64,000 nt of DNA, from positions 1 to 64,000 of the forward strand of contig NZ_JAAAKW010000018.1 in NCBI RefSeq assembly GCF_009905615.1, read 5' to 3'. The notes below the pieces were generated by a model, which saw nothing but the letters and a program-made list of their open reading frames with translations, searched no databases and was not told the origin of the DNA. How positions within the stretch are numbered: the stretch's first letter is position 1; every line of letters begins with the position of its first letter. The position numbers and the translations under genes are program-made. This DNA is from Pseudomonas sp. SLFW. Its GTDB lineage: Bacteria; Pseudomonadota; Gammaproteobacteria; Pseudomonadales; Pseudomonadaceae. Of the stretch, positions 25,977 to 34,690 are shown one piece after another.

Positions 25977-26798
25977 ATGTCTATCCTGACCCTCAAAGAC
26001 GGCACCGAGTTTTTCTACAAGGACTGGGGCACCGGTCAGCCCATCGTGTTTTCCCACGGCTGGCCGCTGGATGGCGATGCCTGGGACGCGCAGATGCTGT
26101 TCCTCGGCCAGAAAGGCTACCGCGTGATCGCTCACGACCGTCGTGGTCACGGGCGCTCCGGACAGACCTGGGAAGGCAACGACATGGACACCTACGCCGA
26201 TGACCTGGCGCAGCTGTTCGAAGCGCTGGACCTGAAAGACGTGATCATGATCGGCCACTCCACCGGTGGTGGCGAAGTGGCGCGTTACATCGGACGTCAT
26301 GGCTCGTCCCGCGTGGCCAAGGCCGTGCTGATCGGCGCGGTGCCGCCGCTGATGCTGAAAACGGCCGCCAATCCGGAAGGCCTGCCCATCGATGTCTTTG
26401 ATGGCATTCGCGCCGGCTTCACGGCTGACCGCTCGCAGTTCTTCAAAGACCTCGCGGTGCCATTCTTCGGCTTCAATCGCGATGGCGCGAAGACCTCTCA
26501 GGGCGCTATCGATTCGTTCTGGTCCATCGGCATGCTCGGCAGCATCAAGGGCGAATATGACTGCATCAAGGCGTTCTCCGAAACCGACTTCACCGAAGAC
26601 CTGAAAAAGATCGACGTGCCGACCCTGATCCTCCACGGCGACGACGATCAGATCGTGCCGCTGGTAGCTTCGGGCGAGAAGAGCCACACGCTGGTGAAAA
26701 GCTCGACGCTGCATTTGGTAAAGGGTGGGTCGCACGGGATGTGTACCGTGCAGGCCGATGAGATCAACGAGATTCTGTTGGGCTTCATCAAGGGCTGA
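25977..26798 (+). CDS. Alpha/beta-hydrolase, non-heme chloroperoxidase/arylesterase type
   Basis: A 273-residue hydrolase starting at MSILTLKDGTEFFYKDWGTG. The oxyanion region is FSHGWPLDGDAW, the nucleophile elbow GHSTGG holds Ser95, the acid is Asp in LILHGDDDQIVP and the base is His in KGGSHGM near the end. Length and sequence fit cofactor-free haloperoxidases/arylesterases, which act mainly as esterases or perhydrolases. The start is chosen by homology; the longer frame upstream runs through non-coding sequence. It is monocistronic between the phn operon and two REPINs. Confidence 0.9.
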   Translation: MSILTLKDGTEFFYKDWGTGQPIVFSHGWPLDGDAWDAQMLFLGQKGYRVIAHDRRGHGRSGQTWEGNDMDTYADDLAQLFEALDLKDVIMIGHSTGGGEVARYIGRHGSSRVAKAVLIGAVPPLMLKTAANPEGLPIDVFDGIRAGFTADRSQFFKDLAVPFFGFNRDGAKTSQGAIDSFWSIGMLGSIKGEYDCIKAFSETDFTEDLKKIDVPTLILHGDDDQIVPLVASGEKSHTLVKSSTLHLVKGGSHGMCTVQADEINEILLGFIKG

Positions 26799-26827
26799 TT
26801 TATCGATTTTTGAACGGCCCAGTACCC

Positions 26828-26918
26828 CTGTAGGAGTGAGCCTGCTCGCGATAGCGGTCTTTCAGCCACCCGTTGCGTGACCCGACTTGACGCATCGCGA
26901 GCAAGCTCACTCCTACAG
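26828..26918. repeat. REPIN (GTAGGAGTGAGCTTGCTCGCGAT type)
   Basis: CTGTAGGAGTGAGCCTGCTC and an inverted copy (GAGCAAGCTCACTCCTACAG) face each other across about 45 bp. Same family as 32427-32513. The element follows the hydrolase gene. Confidence 0.88.
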
Positions 26919-26938
26919 TGCTGATCAGGCACAGATTT

Positions 26939-27073
26939 TGTAGGAGCGTGGCTTGTCCCGCGATCGGCTGCGCAGCAGTCGTAAAGGGGGGGCGCAGGGT
27001 GGATCAGGCACACCGTGCGCGCGGAGTTTACGACGGGTTCCCCGCCGATCACGGGACAAGCCACGCTCCAACA
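26939..27073. repeat. Long palindromic REP pair (GTAGGAGCGTGGCTTGTCCCGCGAT type)
   Basis: Outer arms TGTAGGAGCGTGGCTTGTCC and their inverted copy (GGACAAGCCACGCTCCAACA) enclose an inner inverted repeat (GTCGTAAA / TTTACGAC). This is a third REP subtype in the window. It ends 2 bp from the stop codon of the outer-membrane factor gene, so it lies in the 3' end of the efflux operon transcript. Confidence 0.85.
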
Positions 27074-27075
27074 GG

Positions 27076-28551
27076 TCAGCGGCGGGTCATTACCTTATTC
27101 TGTGGCCAACCGCCGCCCAACGCGCGGAAGGTCGACACCGCCGCCCTCGCATCATTGGCATGCAACTGCGCCAGTTGATCCCGCGACACCAGCAATTGCC
27201 GGTCTTCATCCAGCACTTCCACCAGGCTGATCGCGCCGCCTTTGTAGGCATCCTGCGCGGCGTCCCGTGCGGTCTGGTGCGCGGCGACTTCCTCATTCAC
27301 TTCCGTGCGCTGTTGTTCCAGTTCCACCAGCGTGACGATGGCGTTCTCGACGTCTTCGGTGGCCTTCAACATCACCTGCCGGTACTCGGCCAGCGCCTCG
27401 GCATTGGCGCCTTTGGCTTGTGCGACTTCGGCGTCCACGCGACCGAAATCGAACAGCCGCCAATGCAGGCCCACAATCGCCTGGGGCTGGAACGCTGACG
27501 AGGTGAACAGCTGGCCGCTGTGGGCCGTGTCGAACCCCAACAAGCCGGACAGCGAGACCTTCGGGTAATACTCGGAAATCGCCGCGCCAATCCGCGCATT
27601 GGACGCCGCCAGTTTGCGTTCGGCGGCAATCACGTCCGGGCGACGACGCAGCAGCTCGGCGGGCCCTTCGGAATCGCTGATGGTCGGCACGCTGTAGGTC
27701 TGCGCGCTGTTTTTCATTTCCAGCGCGTAGGTGCCGGGCTGTGCGCCCATCAGCACGTCCAGCCGGTTGAGTTGGGTCGCCAGTTCGGTGCGCAACGGCG
27801 GAATTGTCGCCCGTGCCTGCAACACCAGCGCCTTGGCCTGGGCCTGTTCGCGGTTCGTCGCCAGGCCGCTGCCCATGCGGTCGTTGATCAGGTCCAGCAA
27901 ACCGTTCTGGGTCTTGACCTGATCTTCGGCGACCGCCAGCCGTTGCTGCGCGCCACGAATGCGGAAGTAGGCATCGGCGGCCTCGGACGCGACTGAGATT
28001 CGCACGCCCACATGGCTGGCTTCGGCGGCCTGCGCTTCATCCACTGCCGCCTCTTCGCCGCGCTTCAGACCACCCGCCAAGTCGGCTTCCCAACTGGCAC
28101 CGACGCCGAAGGTTTCCAGCGTCTGGTTGCGGTCGTAACCCGGAAACGCGCTGCCCAACTGACCTTGGGCGCTCTCGGTGGACTGGCGTTGACGAATCGC
28201 TTTGGCGTCCAGCGCACCCTGAGGCAAGCGTATCGCACCGGCCTGTTGCGCCACGGCGCGGGCCTGTTCGACACGGGCGAAGGATTTCGCCAGGTCAAGG
28301 TTCTGATCCAGCACACGTTGAACGATGCGGGTCAGTTCCGGGTCGTTGAAGCCGGTCCACCACGTGTCCAGCGCCGGGGCCGGGGTGTCGCCAACCCGCT
28401 GCTGCAACAGCGTCTGATTCTGGTAGGACGCGGTCAGTGTGTTTTTCGGCTGCTGGTAGTCAGGCCCGACGGTACAGCCTGCGAGGGCGATGACGAGTGC
28501 GCTCAGGGCAAAGACGCCCGTGCGTTTGAAACGAGACGCCAGGGTGATCAT
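27076..28551 (-). CDS. Outer-membrane efflux lipoprotein (NodT/OprM family)
   Basis: A 491-residue outer-membrane factor. The start at 28551 follows GAGGA and gives a lipoprotein signal ending in LAGC (Cys26) followed by TVGPDYQ, the usual mature start of this family. Two repeats of long helices and beta strands follow; RRRPDVIAAERKLAASNARIG (split at a turn) is the typical OMF signature. It forms the trimeric exit duct for the adjacent EmrAB-type pump. An in-frame ATG at 28599 is possible but lacks a good ribosome site. It is last in a four-gene operon, 55 bp after the transporter. Confidence 0.92.
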   Translation of the reverse strand: MITLASRFKRTGVFALSALVIALAGCTVGPDYQQPKNTLTASYQNQTLLQQRVGDTPAPALDTWWTGFNDPELTRIVQRVLDQNLDLAKSFARVEQARAVAQQAGAIRLPQGALDAKAIRQRQSTESAQGQLGSAFPGYDRNQTLETFGVGASWEADLAGGLKRGEEAAVDEAQAAEASHVGVRISVASEAADAYFRIRGAQQRLAVAEDQVKTQNGLLDLINDRMGSGLATNREQAQAKALVLQARATIPPLRTELATQLNRLDVLMGAQPGTYALEMKNSAQTYSVPTISDSEGPAELLRRRPDVIAAERKLAASNARIGAAISEYYPKVSLSGLLGFDTAHSGQLFTSSAFQPQAIVGLHWRLFDFGRVDAEVAQAKGANAEALAEYRQVMLKATEDVENAIVTLVELEQQRTEVNEEVAAHQTARDAAQDAYKGGAISLVEVLDEDRQLLVSRDQLAQLHANDARAAVSTFRALGGGWPQNKVMTRR

Positions 28552-28606
28552 GGGGCTGTCCTCGAAGCGTGAAACGGAAAGGGGGCGTTGGGTGTTCATG
28601 GCGTTC

Positions 28607-30214
28607 TCAATGAGCATCGGCGGACGGTGCGGCCGGGGGCGCGACCTTGCGCATCAACGGCACCATGGCCACGGCGACGATGAAGCAGACCATGATCGAC
28701 AGGAAGGCGTCGGCGTAGGTCTGGGTCTGTGCTTCGCGGTAGGTCAGCAGCCACAGTTGGTGCAGCGCGGAATTGCTGGCGTCGGCGGCGTTCTGGCCCA
28801 GTGCGGCGAAATTACCGGTCACGGTCGCGAGCCAGGTGTTCATGGCTTCGTTGCTGTAGTTGAGGTGCTCGGCCAGGTGCGTGAAATGCAGATTGGTGCG
28901 GTCGTTGAGGATCGTGGCACAGGCCGCGATGCCGATGGCGCCGCCCAGATTGCGCATCAAGTTGAACAGCCCGGACGCCTGTTTCAGCCGCGAAGGGTGC
29001 AGGCCGCCGAGGGTCAGGGTCACGGCCGGTGGCACTGCCATCTGTTGCGCGAAACCGCGAATCGCCTGGGGTAACAGCAGTTCATGGCTGCCCCAATCGT
29101 GGGTGATCGGCGAGAAATCCCACATCGACAGACCGAACAACGCGAGGCCGAACATCATGATCCAGCGCAGGTCCACGCGGTTGGCGAGAAAGCCGTACAC
29201 CGGGATGGCCATCAACTGAAAGACGCCCGTCGAGAACACCGCTTCGCCGATTTCCAGCGCGCTGTAACCCCGCACGCGGCCCAGGAACAGCGGCGTCAGG
29301 TAAATGGTGGCGAACAAGCCGATGCCGGTGACGAAGGAGAAGAAGCAGCCGAGCGCAAAGTTGCGGTCTTTGAGGGCGCGCAAATCCACCACCGGGTTGT
29401 GCACCATCAGGGTACGGCTGATGAAGGCGATGGCCGACAGGCCCGACACCCAGGCGGTGGTGAGGATGGTCTGGTCGCTGAACCAGTTCCAGCGCGGGCC
29501 TTCTTCAAGGGTGTATTCCAGGCAGCCGAGGAACAGCGCCAGAAACACCATGCTGATGTAGTCGGCGCCTTTGAGCAGCTTGAGGTCCATCGAGTCGATG
29601 TTGACCAGCATCGGCACCGCGACGGCAACAAAAATGCCCGGCACCAGGTTGATGTAGAACAGCCAGTGCCACGACGACACGTCGGTGATCCAACCGCCGA
29701 TCACCGGTCCCAGCGTCGGTGCCAGAGACGCGATGGCGCCGATGGTGGACGCCGCGATCACCCGCTGCTTGCCGGTGAAAAACATGAACGCCGAGGTGAA
29801 CACCATCGGAATCATCGAACCGCCCAGGAACCCTTGCAACGCCCGGAAGGCGATCATGCTCTGGATGTTCCAGGCCAGTCCGCAGAGCAGGCTGGTGAGG
29901 GTGAAGCCCACCGCCGAGGCGCAAAACAGCCAGCGCGTGGAGAATACTCGGGCGAGCCAGCCGGACAGCGGAATGACCACGATTTCGGCGATCAGGTAGC
30001 TGGTCTGGACCCACGCCGTTTCATCTGAACCGGCTGACAAGCCACCGCCGATGTCACGCAGCGAGGCCGAGACGATCTGGATGTCCAGCAAGGCAATGAA
30101 CATCCCCACACACATGCTGGCGAACGCGAGGATCTTGGCCCCGGTGGCCATCGATGCGGCGTCTATCGGACCTTTGGGTTTTGCGGCGGGTGCGCTGGCG
30201 GTGGCGGTGCTCAT
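28607..30214 (-). CDS. emrB: DHA2-family MFS drug transporter (EmrB/FarB type)
   Basis: A 535-residue, 14-TM major-facilitator protein. Motif A-like WLARVFSTRW follows TM2, and LGPVIGGWITD (motif C, about residues 166-176) marks it as a drug:proton antiporter. The conserved LDIQIVSASL motif lies in TM1. It pumps hydrophobic compounds through EmrA and the outer-membrane factor. It overlaps emrA by 4 bp (ATGA). The gene symbol is by family resemblance. Confidence 0.9.
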   Translation of the reverse strand: MSTATASAPAAKPKGPIDAASMATGAKILAFASMCVGMFIALLDIQIVSASLRDIGGGLSAGSDETAWVQTSYLIAEIVVIPLSGWLARVFSTRWLFCASAVGFTLTSLLCGLAWNIQSMIAFRALQGFLGGSMIPMVFTSAFMFFTGKQRVIAASTIGAIASLAPTLGPVIGGWITDVSSWHWLFYINLVPGIFVAVAVPMLVNIDSMDLKLLKGADYISMVFLALFLGCLEYTLEEGPRWNWFSDQTILTTAWVSGLSAIAFISRTLMVHNPVVDLRALKDRNFALGCFFSFVTGIGLFATIYLTPLFLGRVRGYSALEIGEAVFSTGVFQLMAIPVYGFLANRVDLRWIMMFGLALFGLSMWDFSPITHDWGSHELLLPQAIRGFAQQMAVPPAVTLTLGGLHPSRLKQASGLFNLMRNLGGAIGIAACATILNDRTNLHFTHLAEHLNYSNEAMNTWLATVTGNFAALGQNAADASNSALHQLWLLTYREAQTQTYADAFLSIMVCFIVAVAMVPLMRKVAPPAAPSADAH

Positions 30215-31359
30215 GGGGCTTTTTTCCCGTCAGCGGCGCTGGCGACGTTGGGTTGCGGGGCGTCTTTTTGTCCGTTGACGTTCGTGTCGACTTCGGCGAC
30301 CACCGACAGACCCGGTCGCAGCTTGCCGAGGTGGCCGTCTTCGCCGTCGAGGTAAACCCGCACCGGCACCCGCTGCACGATCTTGGTGAAGTTGCCGGTG
30401 GCGTTCTCCGGCGGCAGCACGCTGAATTGCGAACCGGTCGCCGGGGCGAGGCTATCGAGGTGGCCGTGGAACACTTGGCCCGGCAGCACGTCGGCTTCGA
30501 TGGTGACGGCCTGGCCGGGGTGCATGTGGGCCAACTGGTCTTCCTTGAAGTTGGCGTCTACCCACAGCCCGGTGGCGGGAACCACGGAGAGCAATTGCGT
30601 GCCCGCTGCCGCATAAGCACCGACTCGCGCGCGGCGGTTGCCGATCACGCCGTCCACCGGGGCGCGCAGTTCGGTGTAACCGACGTTGAGCCGCGCCATG
30701 TCGCGTTCAGCCTTGGCCTGTTCCAGGGCGGCGCGGGCCTGTTGTTTCTGGGTGGCGATGACGTCCAGCTGGCGTTGCGAGGCCAGCATCGAGGCCTGGG
30801 CCTTCGCGCCGTTGGCCTGGGCGGTCTTGTAGGTGGCGTCGGCGCGCTGGAAGCTTTCAATGGACACTGCCGAGCGCCCGGACAGCACCTTGTAGCGTGC
30901 CTGATCGTCCTTGGAACGCACGGTTTCGGCATTGGCGGCATCGATCCCGGCCTTCGCCTGGCTGACCACCGCGTGTTGCAGCTGTTCGGTGGCGTCGAGG
31001 TTGGCGAGCAGCGCTTCTTCGGCCGCCACGGCGCCCTCGGCTTTGTTCAACGCGGCGACGTAATCGCGGTCGTCGATCTTCACCAGCAAGTCACCTGCGT
31101 GGACGATCTGGTTATCGGTCACTTTCAGCTCGGTGATGTAGCCCGGCACTTTCGGCCCGATCACCGTGACATCACCGCCGACGTAGGCATCGTCAGTGGA
31201 CTCCAGAAAACGGCCGACGGTCCACCAATGCAGGCCATAGAAAACGGCGCCCACCACGACGGCCACCGCGAGCAGCAACAGAATCAGACGTTTGCCCCGA
31301 GCGGGTTTTGGCGGTGCGGCCGCAACGGCAGGCTCGGTGACGGTTTGAGGGTTGTTCAT
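30211..31359 (-). CDS. emrA: EmrA/HlyD-type membrane fusion protein
   Basis: A 382-residue adaptor. One transmembrane helix (about residues 25-45, ILLLLAVAVVVGAVFYGLHW) is followed by a lipoyl half-motif (VTIGPKVPGYITELKV), a long alpha-helical hairpin (about 95-210), the second lipoyl half (YTELRAPVDGVIGNR) and a beta-barrel domain. It bridges the MFS pump to the outer-membrane duct. It lies 6 bp after the HxlR gene and overlaps emrB by 4 bp. Confidence 0.92.
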   Translation of the reverse strand: MNNPQTVTEPAVAAAPPKPARGKRLILLLLAVAVVVGAVFYGLHWWTVGRFLESTDDAYVGGDVTVIGPKVPGYITELKVTDNQIVHAGDLLVKIDDRDYVAALNKAEGAVAAEEALLANLDATEQLQHAVVSQAKAGIDAANAETVRSKDDQARYKVLSGRSAVSIESFQRADATYKTAQANGAKAQASMLASQRQLDVIATQKQQARAALEQAKAERDMARLNVGYTELRAPVDGVIGNRRARVGAYAAAGTQLLSVVPATGLWVDANFKEDQLAHMHPGQAVTIEADVLPGQVFHGHLDSLAPATGSQFSVLPPENATGNFTKIVQRVPVRVYLDGEDGHLGKLRPGLSVVAEVDTNVNGQKDAPQPNVASAADGKKAP

Positions 31360-31365
31360 CGCGGT

Positions 31366-31914
31366 TTACCTGTGATTCTGCTGAGGTTGGGAAGAGGGTT
31401 TGGGAAGCGTCTTGCGGTAGGCGTCGCGGCGCGGGCGGCCGGTTTCAAGGCGCCACGCGGACAGGCTGTCCGGCGCGCCTTTGTAGCGAAGGCTGTGGTC
31501 GTGCATGTTGATACGTTTGCCGGTATTGCCGTCGGTCAGCACCAAATCGACGGGCACGCCCGTGTTCTCGTCGAACAACTCAATGTTCGAGCGCTCGCCG
31601 GAGAAGTGTTTGTGTCCCCATTTCATCAAGCTCAGCACCACGGTGCGGAAGTCGCGGCCGCTTTCGGTGAGCACGTAGTCATAACGCAGCGGTTTGTCGG
31701 TGTAGGCGTGACGCTCGACCAGCCCGGACTCGATCAGGCCGTTGAGGCGTCGTGTCAGGGTGCTGGGCGCAATACCGAGGCTTTTTTCAAATTCGTCGAA
31801 GCGGCACAAACCGTAGGACAGGTCGCGCAGGATCAAGATGTTCCACCAGTCCCCGACGTGTTCGAGGCTGAGGGCAATCGGGCAGGGCATGTTCGCAAAG
31901 CTTTTCTTCTTCAT
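31366..31914 (-). CDS. HxlR-family regulator of the EmrAB-type efflux operon
   Basis: A 182-residue regulator with an HxlR winged helix in the first 105 residues (PCPIALSLEHVGDWWNILIL, with the conserved Cys11, then FEKSLGIAPSTLTRRLNGLI). The extra C-terminal 70 residues are typical of longer HxlR members. ATG at 31914 is preferred over 31920 because GGAGG is 8 nt upstream. It is the first gene of the operon hxlR-emrA-emrB-OMF, so it likely autoregulates and induces the pump in response to a reactive or aromatic compound. Confidence 0.88.
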   Translation of the reverse strand: MKKKSFANMPCPIALSLEHVGDWWNILILRDLSYGLCRFDEFEKSLGIAPSTLTRRLNGLIESGLVERHAYTDKPLRYDYVLTESGRDFRTVVLSLMKWGHKHFSGERSNIELFDENTGVPVDLVLTDGNTGKRINMHDHSLRYKGAPDSLSAWRLETGRPRRDAYRKTLPKPSSQPQQNHR

Positions 31915-31975
31915 GGCCATAGCCTCCGGGGCTATCGAGGGCAGTGCGGGAGAAAATTATGGTTATAATCTAGCT

Positions 31976-32018
31976 AAGTGACTTTCATCATGCAAGTCAC
32001 TATGGTTGTGAAAGTGAC
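31976..32018. promoter_or_regulatory. Repeated GTGACTT/AAGTCAC motifs upstream of the HxlR-efflux operon
   Basis: GTGACTT (31978) and AAGTCAC (31994) form an inverted repeat; AAAGTGAC (32011) adds a third near-copy. The cluster is 60-100 bp upstream of the HxlR start and next to the AT-rich TTATAAT stretch. Probably the HxlR operator; also close to the divergent thioredoxin gene. Confidence 0.5.
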
Positions 32019-32084
32019 AAGCGGCTGGGTGTGGCAGCGTGGAGGAGGGCGTTACACTGCCCGGACCCTAAGAGGAGGCTGGTG

Positions 32085-32414
32085 ATGACAGAAGCGCTTT
32101 ATCTGCCCGAAACCCTGACCCGTGCTGAAGTGGATGCGCTGGCGGGGGTGTCCGTGATCGATTTCGGCACAAATTGGTGCGGGCACTGCAAGGCAGCCCT
32201 GCCGTTGATCGGCGAGGTGTTTGCCGAGTATCCGCAGGTACGCCACGTTAAAGTCGAAGATGGCAGCGGCCGCAGGTTGGGGCGCTCGTTCAAGGTGAAG
32301 CTGTGGCCGACACTGGTGTTCATGCGCGACGGGCAGGAAGTCGGGCGACTGGTGAGGCCGACTCGCATGAGTGACATTGAAGAGGCGTTCGAAGGGGCGG
32401 TACGGCAGGGCTAA
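32085..32414 (+). CDS. Thioredoxin-family protein
   Basis: A 109-residue thioredoxin-fold protein with the active site W31-C-G-H-C35. The start at 32085 follows AGGAGG. The HAS core strand FGTNWCGHCKAALPLIG and the cis-Pro-like region KLWPTLVFMRDGQEV are in place. With GHC rather than GPC it resembles YbbN-less short thioredoxins and thiol:disulfide interchange helpers. There is no signal peptide, so it acts in the cytoplasm. It is divergent from the HxlR-efflux operon and ends just before a REPIN. Confidence 0.88.
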   Translation: MTEALYLPETLTRAEVDALAGVSVIDFGTNWCGHCKAALPLIGEVFAEYPQVRHVKVEDGSGRRLGRSFKVKLWPTLVFMRDGQEVGRLVRPTRMSDIEEAFEGAVRQG

Positions 32415-32426
32415 CGTAGCGCAAAA

Positions 32427-32513
32427 CTGTAGGAGTGAGCTTGCTCGCGATGGCGATTTTTTATCCTCCGAATGAATGGCAGACCGACTTCGCGAGCAAG
32501 CTCACTCCTACAG
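32427..32513. repeat. REPIN (GTAGGAGTGAGCTTGCTCGCGAT type)
   Basis: A nearly perfect inverted pair: CTGTAGGAGTGAGCTTGCTC and GAGCAAGCTCACTCCTACAG. It lies between the convergent thioredoxin and erdR genes and is the least diverged copy in the window. Confidence 0.9.
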
Positions 32514-32555
32514 GAATTAGCGTGAGCCTGAAGTCCATGGCGGGCACTTGGGCAG

Positions 32556-33221
32556 TTACCGGCGCAAGTACGCCGCGAAGTCGATATCCCCGGCGCTCAG
32601 AATCGCTTGTACCCGGTTGTGCACGTTGAGCTTGCGCAGGATCGCAGAGACGTGGGCTTTGACCGTGGTCTCGGCGATGGTGAGGGTGAAGGCGATCTGT
32701 TTGTTGGAATCGCCCTTGGTCATGCGCTCCAGCACCTGCAACTGTTTGCGGGTCAGCGCTTCGAGCATTTCAGGCTGGAGCTGCGGGGCGTCGCGAGGGG
32801 TGCTGCGGTGGCCAGGTTTCTGGCTGCGGATGATGTCCGGCGGCAGGTAGACATTGCCGTTGAGGATCTGCTCGATGGCGTCGGTCATCTGCTTGCGTGG
32901 CGATGATTTGGTAATGAACCCCACGGCGCCATACGTAATGGCTTGCAGCACCACTTGCTTGTCCTGTTCGGCGGAGACGATGACAACCGGGATGGTCGGC
33001 GCCTCGTTGCGCAGGTTGATCAGGCCGTTCAGCCCGTGCATCCCCGGCATGTTCAGGTCCAGCAGAATCAGGTCCAGGTCTTCATGACCCTGAGTCATCG
33101 CCAGTGCGCTGTCCAGGTCTTCGGTTTCCATGACTTCGCTGCCTGGAAAACCGTCGCTGATGACGTTGTGAATCGCCTCGCGAAACAATGGATGGTCGTC
33201 GGCAATCAGGATCTTGTACAT
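32556..33221 (-). CDS. erdR: LuxR/NarL-family response regulator ErdR
   Basis: A 221-residue response regulator. The receiver domain (1-125) has the acidic pocket ADD (7-9), phospho-acceptor D55 in LLDLNMPG and a Lys in ITKSSPR near residue 105. The LuxR helix-turn-helix (about 155-215) has LTRKQLQVLERMTKGDSNK and the recognition helix TIAETTVKAHVSAILRKL. Sequence and length resemble ErdR of P. aeruginosa, which controls ethanol oxidation and alcohol/acetate metabolism. It is divergent from an ercA-like alcohol dehydrogenase, which supports the assignment. Confidence 0.85.
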   Translation of the reverse strand: MYKILIADDHPLFREAIHNVISDGFPGSEVMETEDLDSALAMTQGHEDLDLILLDLNMPGMHGLNGLINLRNEAPTIPVVIVSAEQDKQVVLQAITYGAVGFITKSSPRKQMTDAIEQILNGNVYLPPDIIRSQKPGHRSTPRDAPQLQPEMLEALTRKQLQVLERMTKGDSNKQIAFTLTIAETTVKAHVSAILRKLNVHNRVQAILSAGDIDFAAYLRR

Positions 33222-33526
33222 GGCGTCTTTCCTTTCTTATTGTCTGGCCTGTCGTTGGCCCTGAGCGGCATTACACGTCAGTAGCGCTGCTTTGTGAATG
33301 CGACCATCGAGAGCGAAAGCAGTACCAAAGTCGTAGACGGTCTGAACGATTTCGATCCACCCATGCGTCACCGACACGGCTGAACGCCCCGAGACACGCG
33401 GATTTCAGGCCGTTATCGCCGCCCGTGGCTGCCTGCCCACACCGTCAGCCCTTGGTCTTATTGCAAACCCCTGCGGATGCTCTAGGCTGGCCCTCAATTC
33501 CCGATAAGAACAAGAAACCGCCTGAT
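33222..33526. other. 305-bp divergent intergenic region erdR/ercA
   Basis: It must contain both promoters. I see no strong palindrome, terminator or small ORF with a ribosome site here. Confidence 0.5.
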
Positions 33527-34690
33527 ATGAGCCAGAGCCTCAACATGCTGCGCAAGTTCGTGGCCCCGGAAATCATCTTCGGCGCTGGCAGCCGTCACAG
33601 CGTCGGCAATTACGCCAAGACCTTCGGCGCGCGCAAGGTCATGGTGGTCAGCGACCCTGGTGTGATCGCCGCCGGTTGGGTCGCGGACGTCGAAGCCAGC
33701 CTGCACGCGCAAGACCTCGACTATTTCATCTACAGCGCCGTATCGCCCAACCCCCGCGTCGAAGAAGTGATGCTCGGCGCCGACCTCTATCGTGAACACC
33801 ATTGCGACGTGATCGTGGCGGTGGGCGGCGGCAGCCCGATGGATTGCGGCAAGGCCATCGGCATCGCCGTGGCCCACGGTCGTAACATCCTGGAATTCGA
33901 AGGCGTGGACACCATCCGCGTGCCCAGCCCGCCGTTGATCTTGATCCCGACCACCGCAGGCACTTCGGCGGACGTCTCGCAATTCGTGATCATTTCCGAC
34001 CGCCAGGAACGCATGAAAATCTCCATCGTCAGCAAGGCGGTGGTGCCGGACGTGTCGCTGATCGATCCGGAAACCACGCTGAGCATGGACCCGTTTCTGT
34101 CGGCCTGCACCGGTATCGACGCACTGGTGCATGCCATCGAAGCGTTCGTGTCCACCGGCCATGGCCCGCTGACCGACCCCCACGCACTGGAAGCCATGCG
34201 GCTGATCAACGGCCATTTGGTGCAGATGATTGCCAACCCCACGGACATTGCCCTGCGCGAGAAGGTCATGCTCGGCAGCATGCAGGCGGGGCTGGCGTTC
34301 TCCAACGCGATTCTCGGCGCAGTGCACGCCATGTCCCACAGCCTGGGCGGCTTTCTGGATCTGCCCCATGGCCTGTGCAACGCCGTGTTGATCGAACACG
34401 TGGTGGCATTCAATTACAGCTCGGCGCCGGACCGCTTCAAGGTGATCGCCGAAACCCTGGGCATCGATTGCCGAGGCCTGAATCACGCGGCGATCAGCAA
34501 GCGATTGGTGGACCATCTGATCTCGCTCAAGCACCAGATGGGCTTTCACGAAACCCTCGGATTGCACGGTGTCAGCACGGCGGATATCCCGTTCCTCTCT
34601 CGGCACGCCATGGGCGATCCGTGCATCCTCACCAACCCCCGCACGTCCAGCCAGCGCGACGTCGAAGTGGTCTATGGCGAAGCCCTCTGA
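33527..34690 (+). CDS. ercA: Iron-containing (group III) alcohol dehydrogenase, ErcA-like
   Basis: A 387-residue Fe-ADH. The NAD-binding GGGSPMDCGKA loop lies near residue 100, TTAGTSADVSQF near 145, and the metal ligands are in the AIEAFVS and LGAVHAMSHSLGGFLDLPHGLCNA segments (His-containing, about 262-284). ErcA has been placed in the regulatory network of ethanol oxidation, possibly as a sensor or modulator of the adjacent kinase rather than a bulk catalyst. The gene overlaps the kinase gene by 17 bp. Confidence 0.85.
   Translation: MSQSLNMLRKFVAPEIIFGAGSRHSVGNYAKTFGARKVMVVSDPGVIAAGWVADVEASLHAQDLDYFIYSAVSPNPRVEEVMLGADLYREHHCDVIVAVGGGSPMDCGKAIGIAVAHGRNILEFEGVDTIRVPSPPLILIPTTAGTSADVSQFVIISDRQERMKISIVSKAVVPDVSLIDPETTLSMDPFLSACTGIDALVHAIEAFVSTGHGPLTDPHALEAMRLINGHLVQMIANPTDIALREKVMLGSMQAGLAFSNAILGAVHAMSHSLGGFLDLPHGLCNAVLIEHVVAFNYSSAPDRFKVIAETLGIDCRGLNHAAISKRLVDHLISLKHQMGFHETLGLHGVSTADIPFLSRHAMGDPCILTNPRTSSQRDVEVVYGEAL

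Noticed and set aside
26648..27064. A minus-strand frame of 138 codons
   Set aside because: It reads through the hydrolase antisense strand and two REPINs; the SELARD-type peptide is the usual translation of a REP element.
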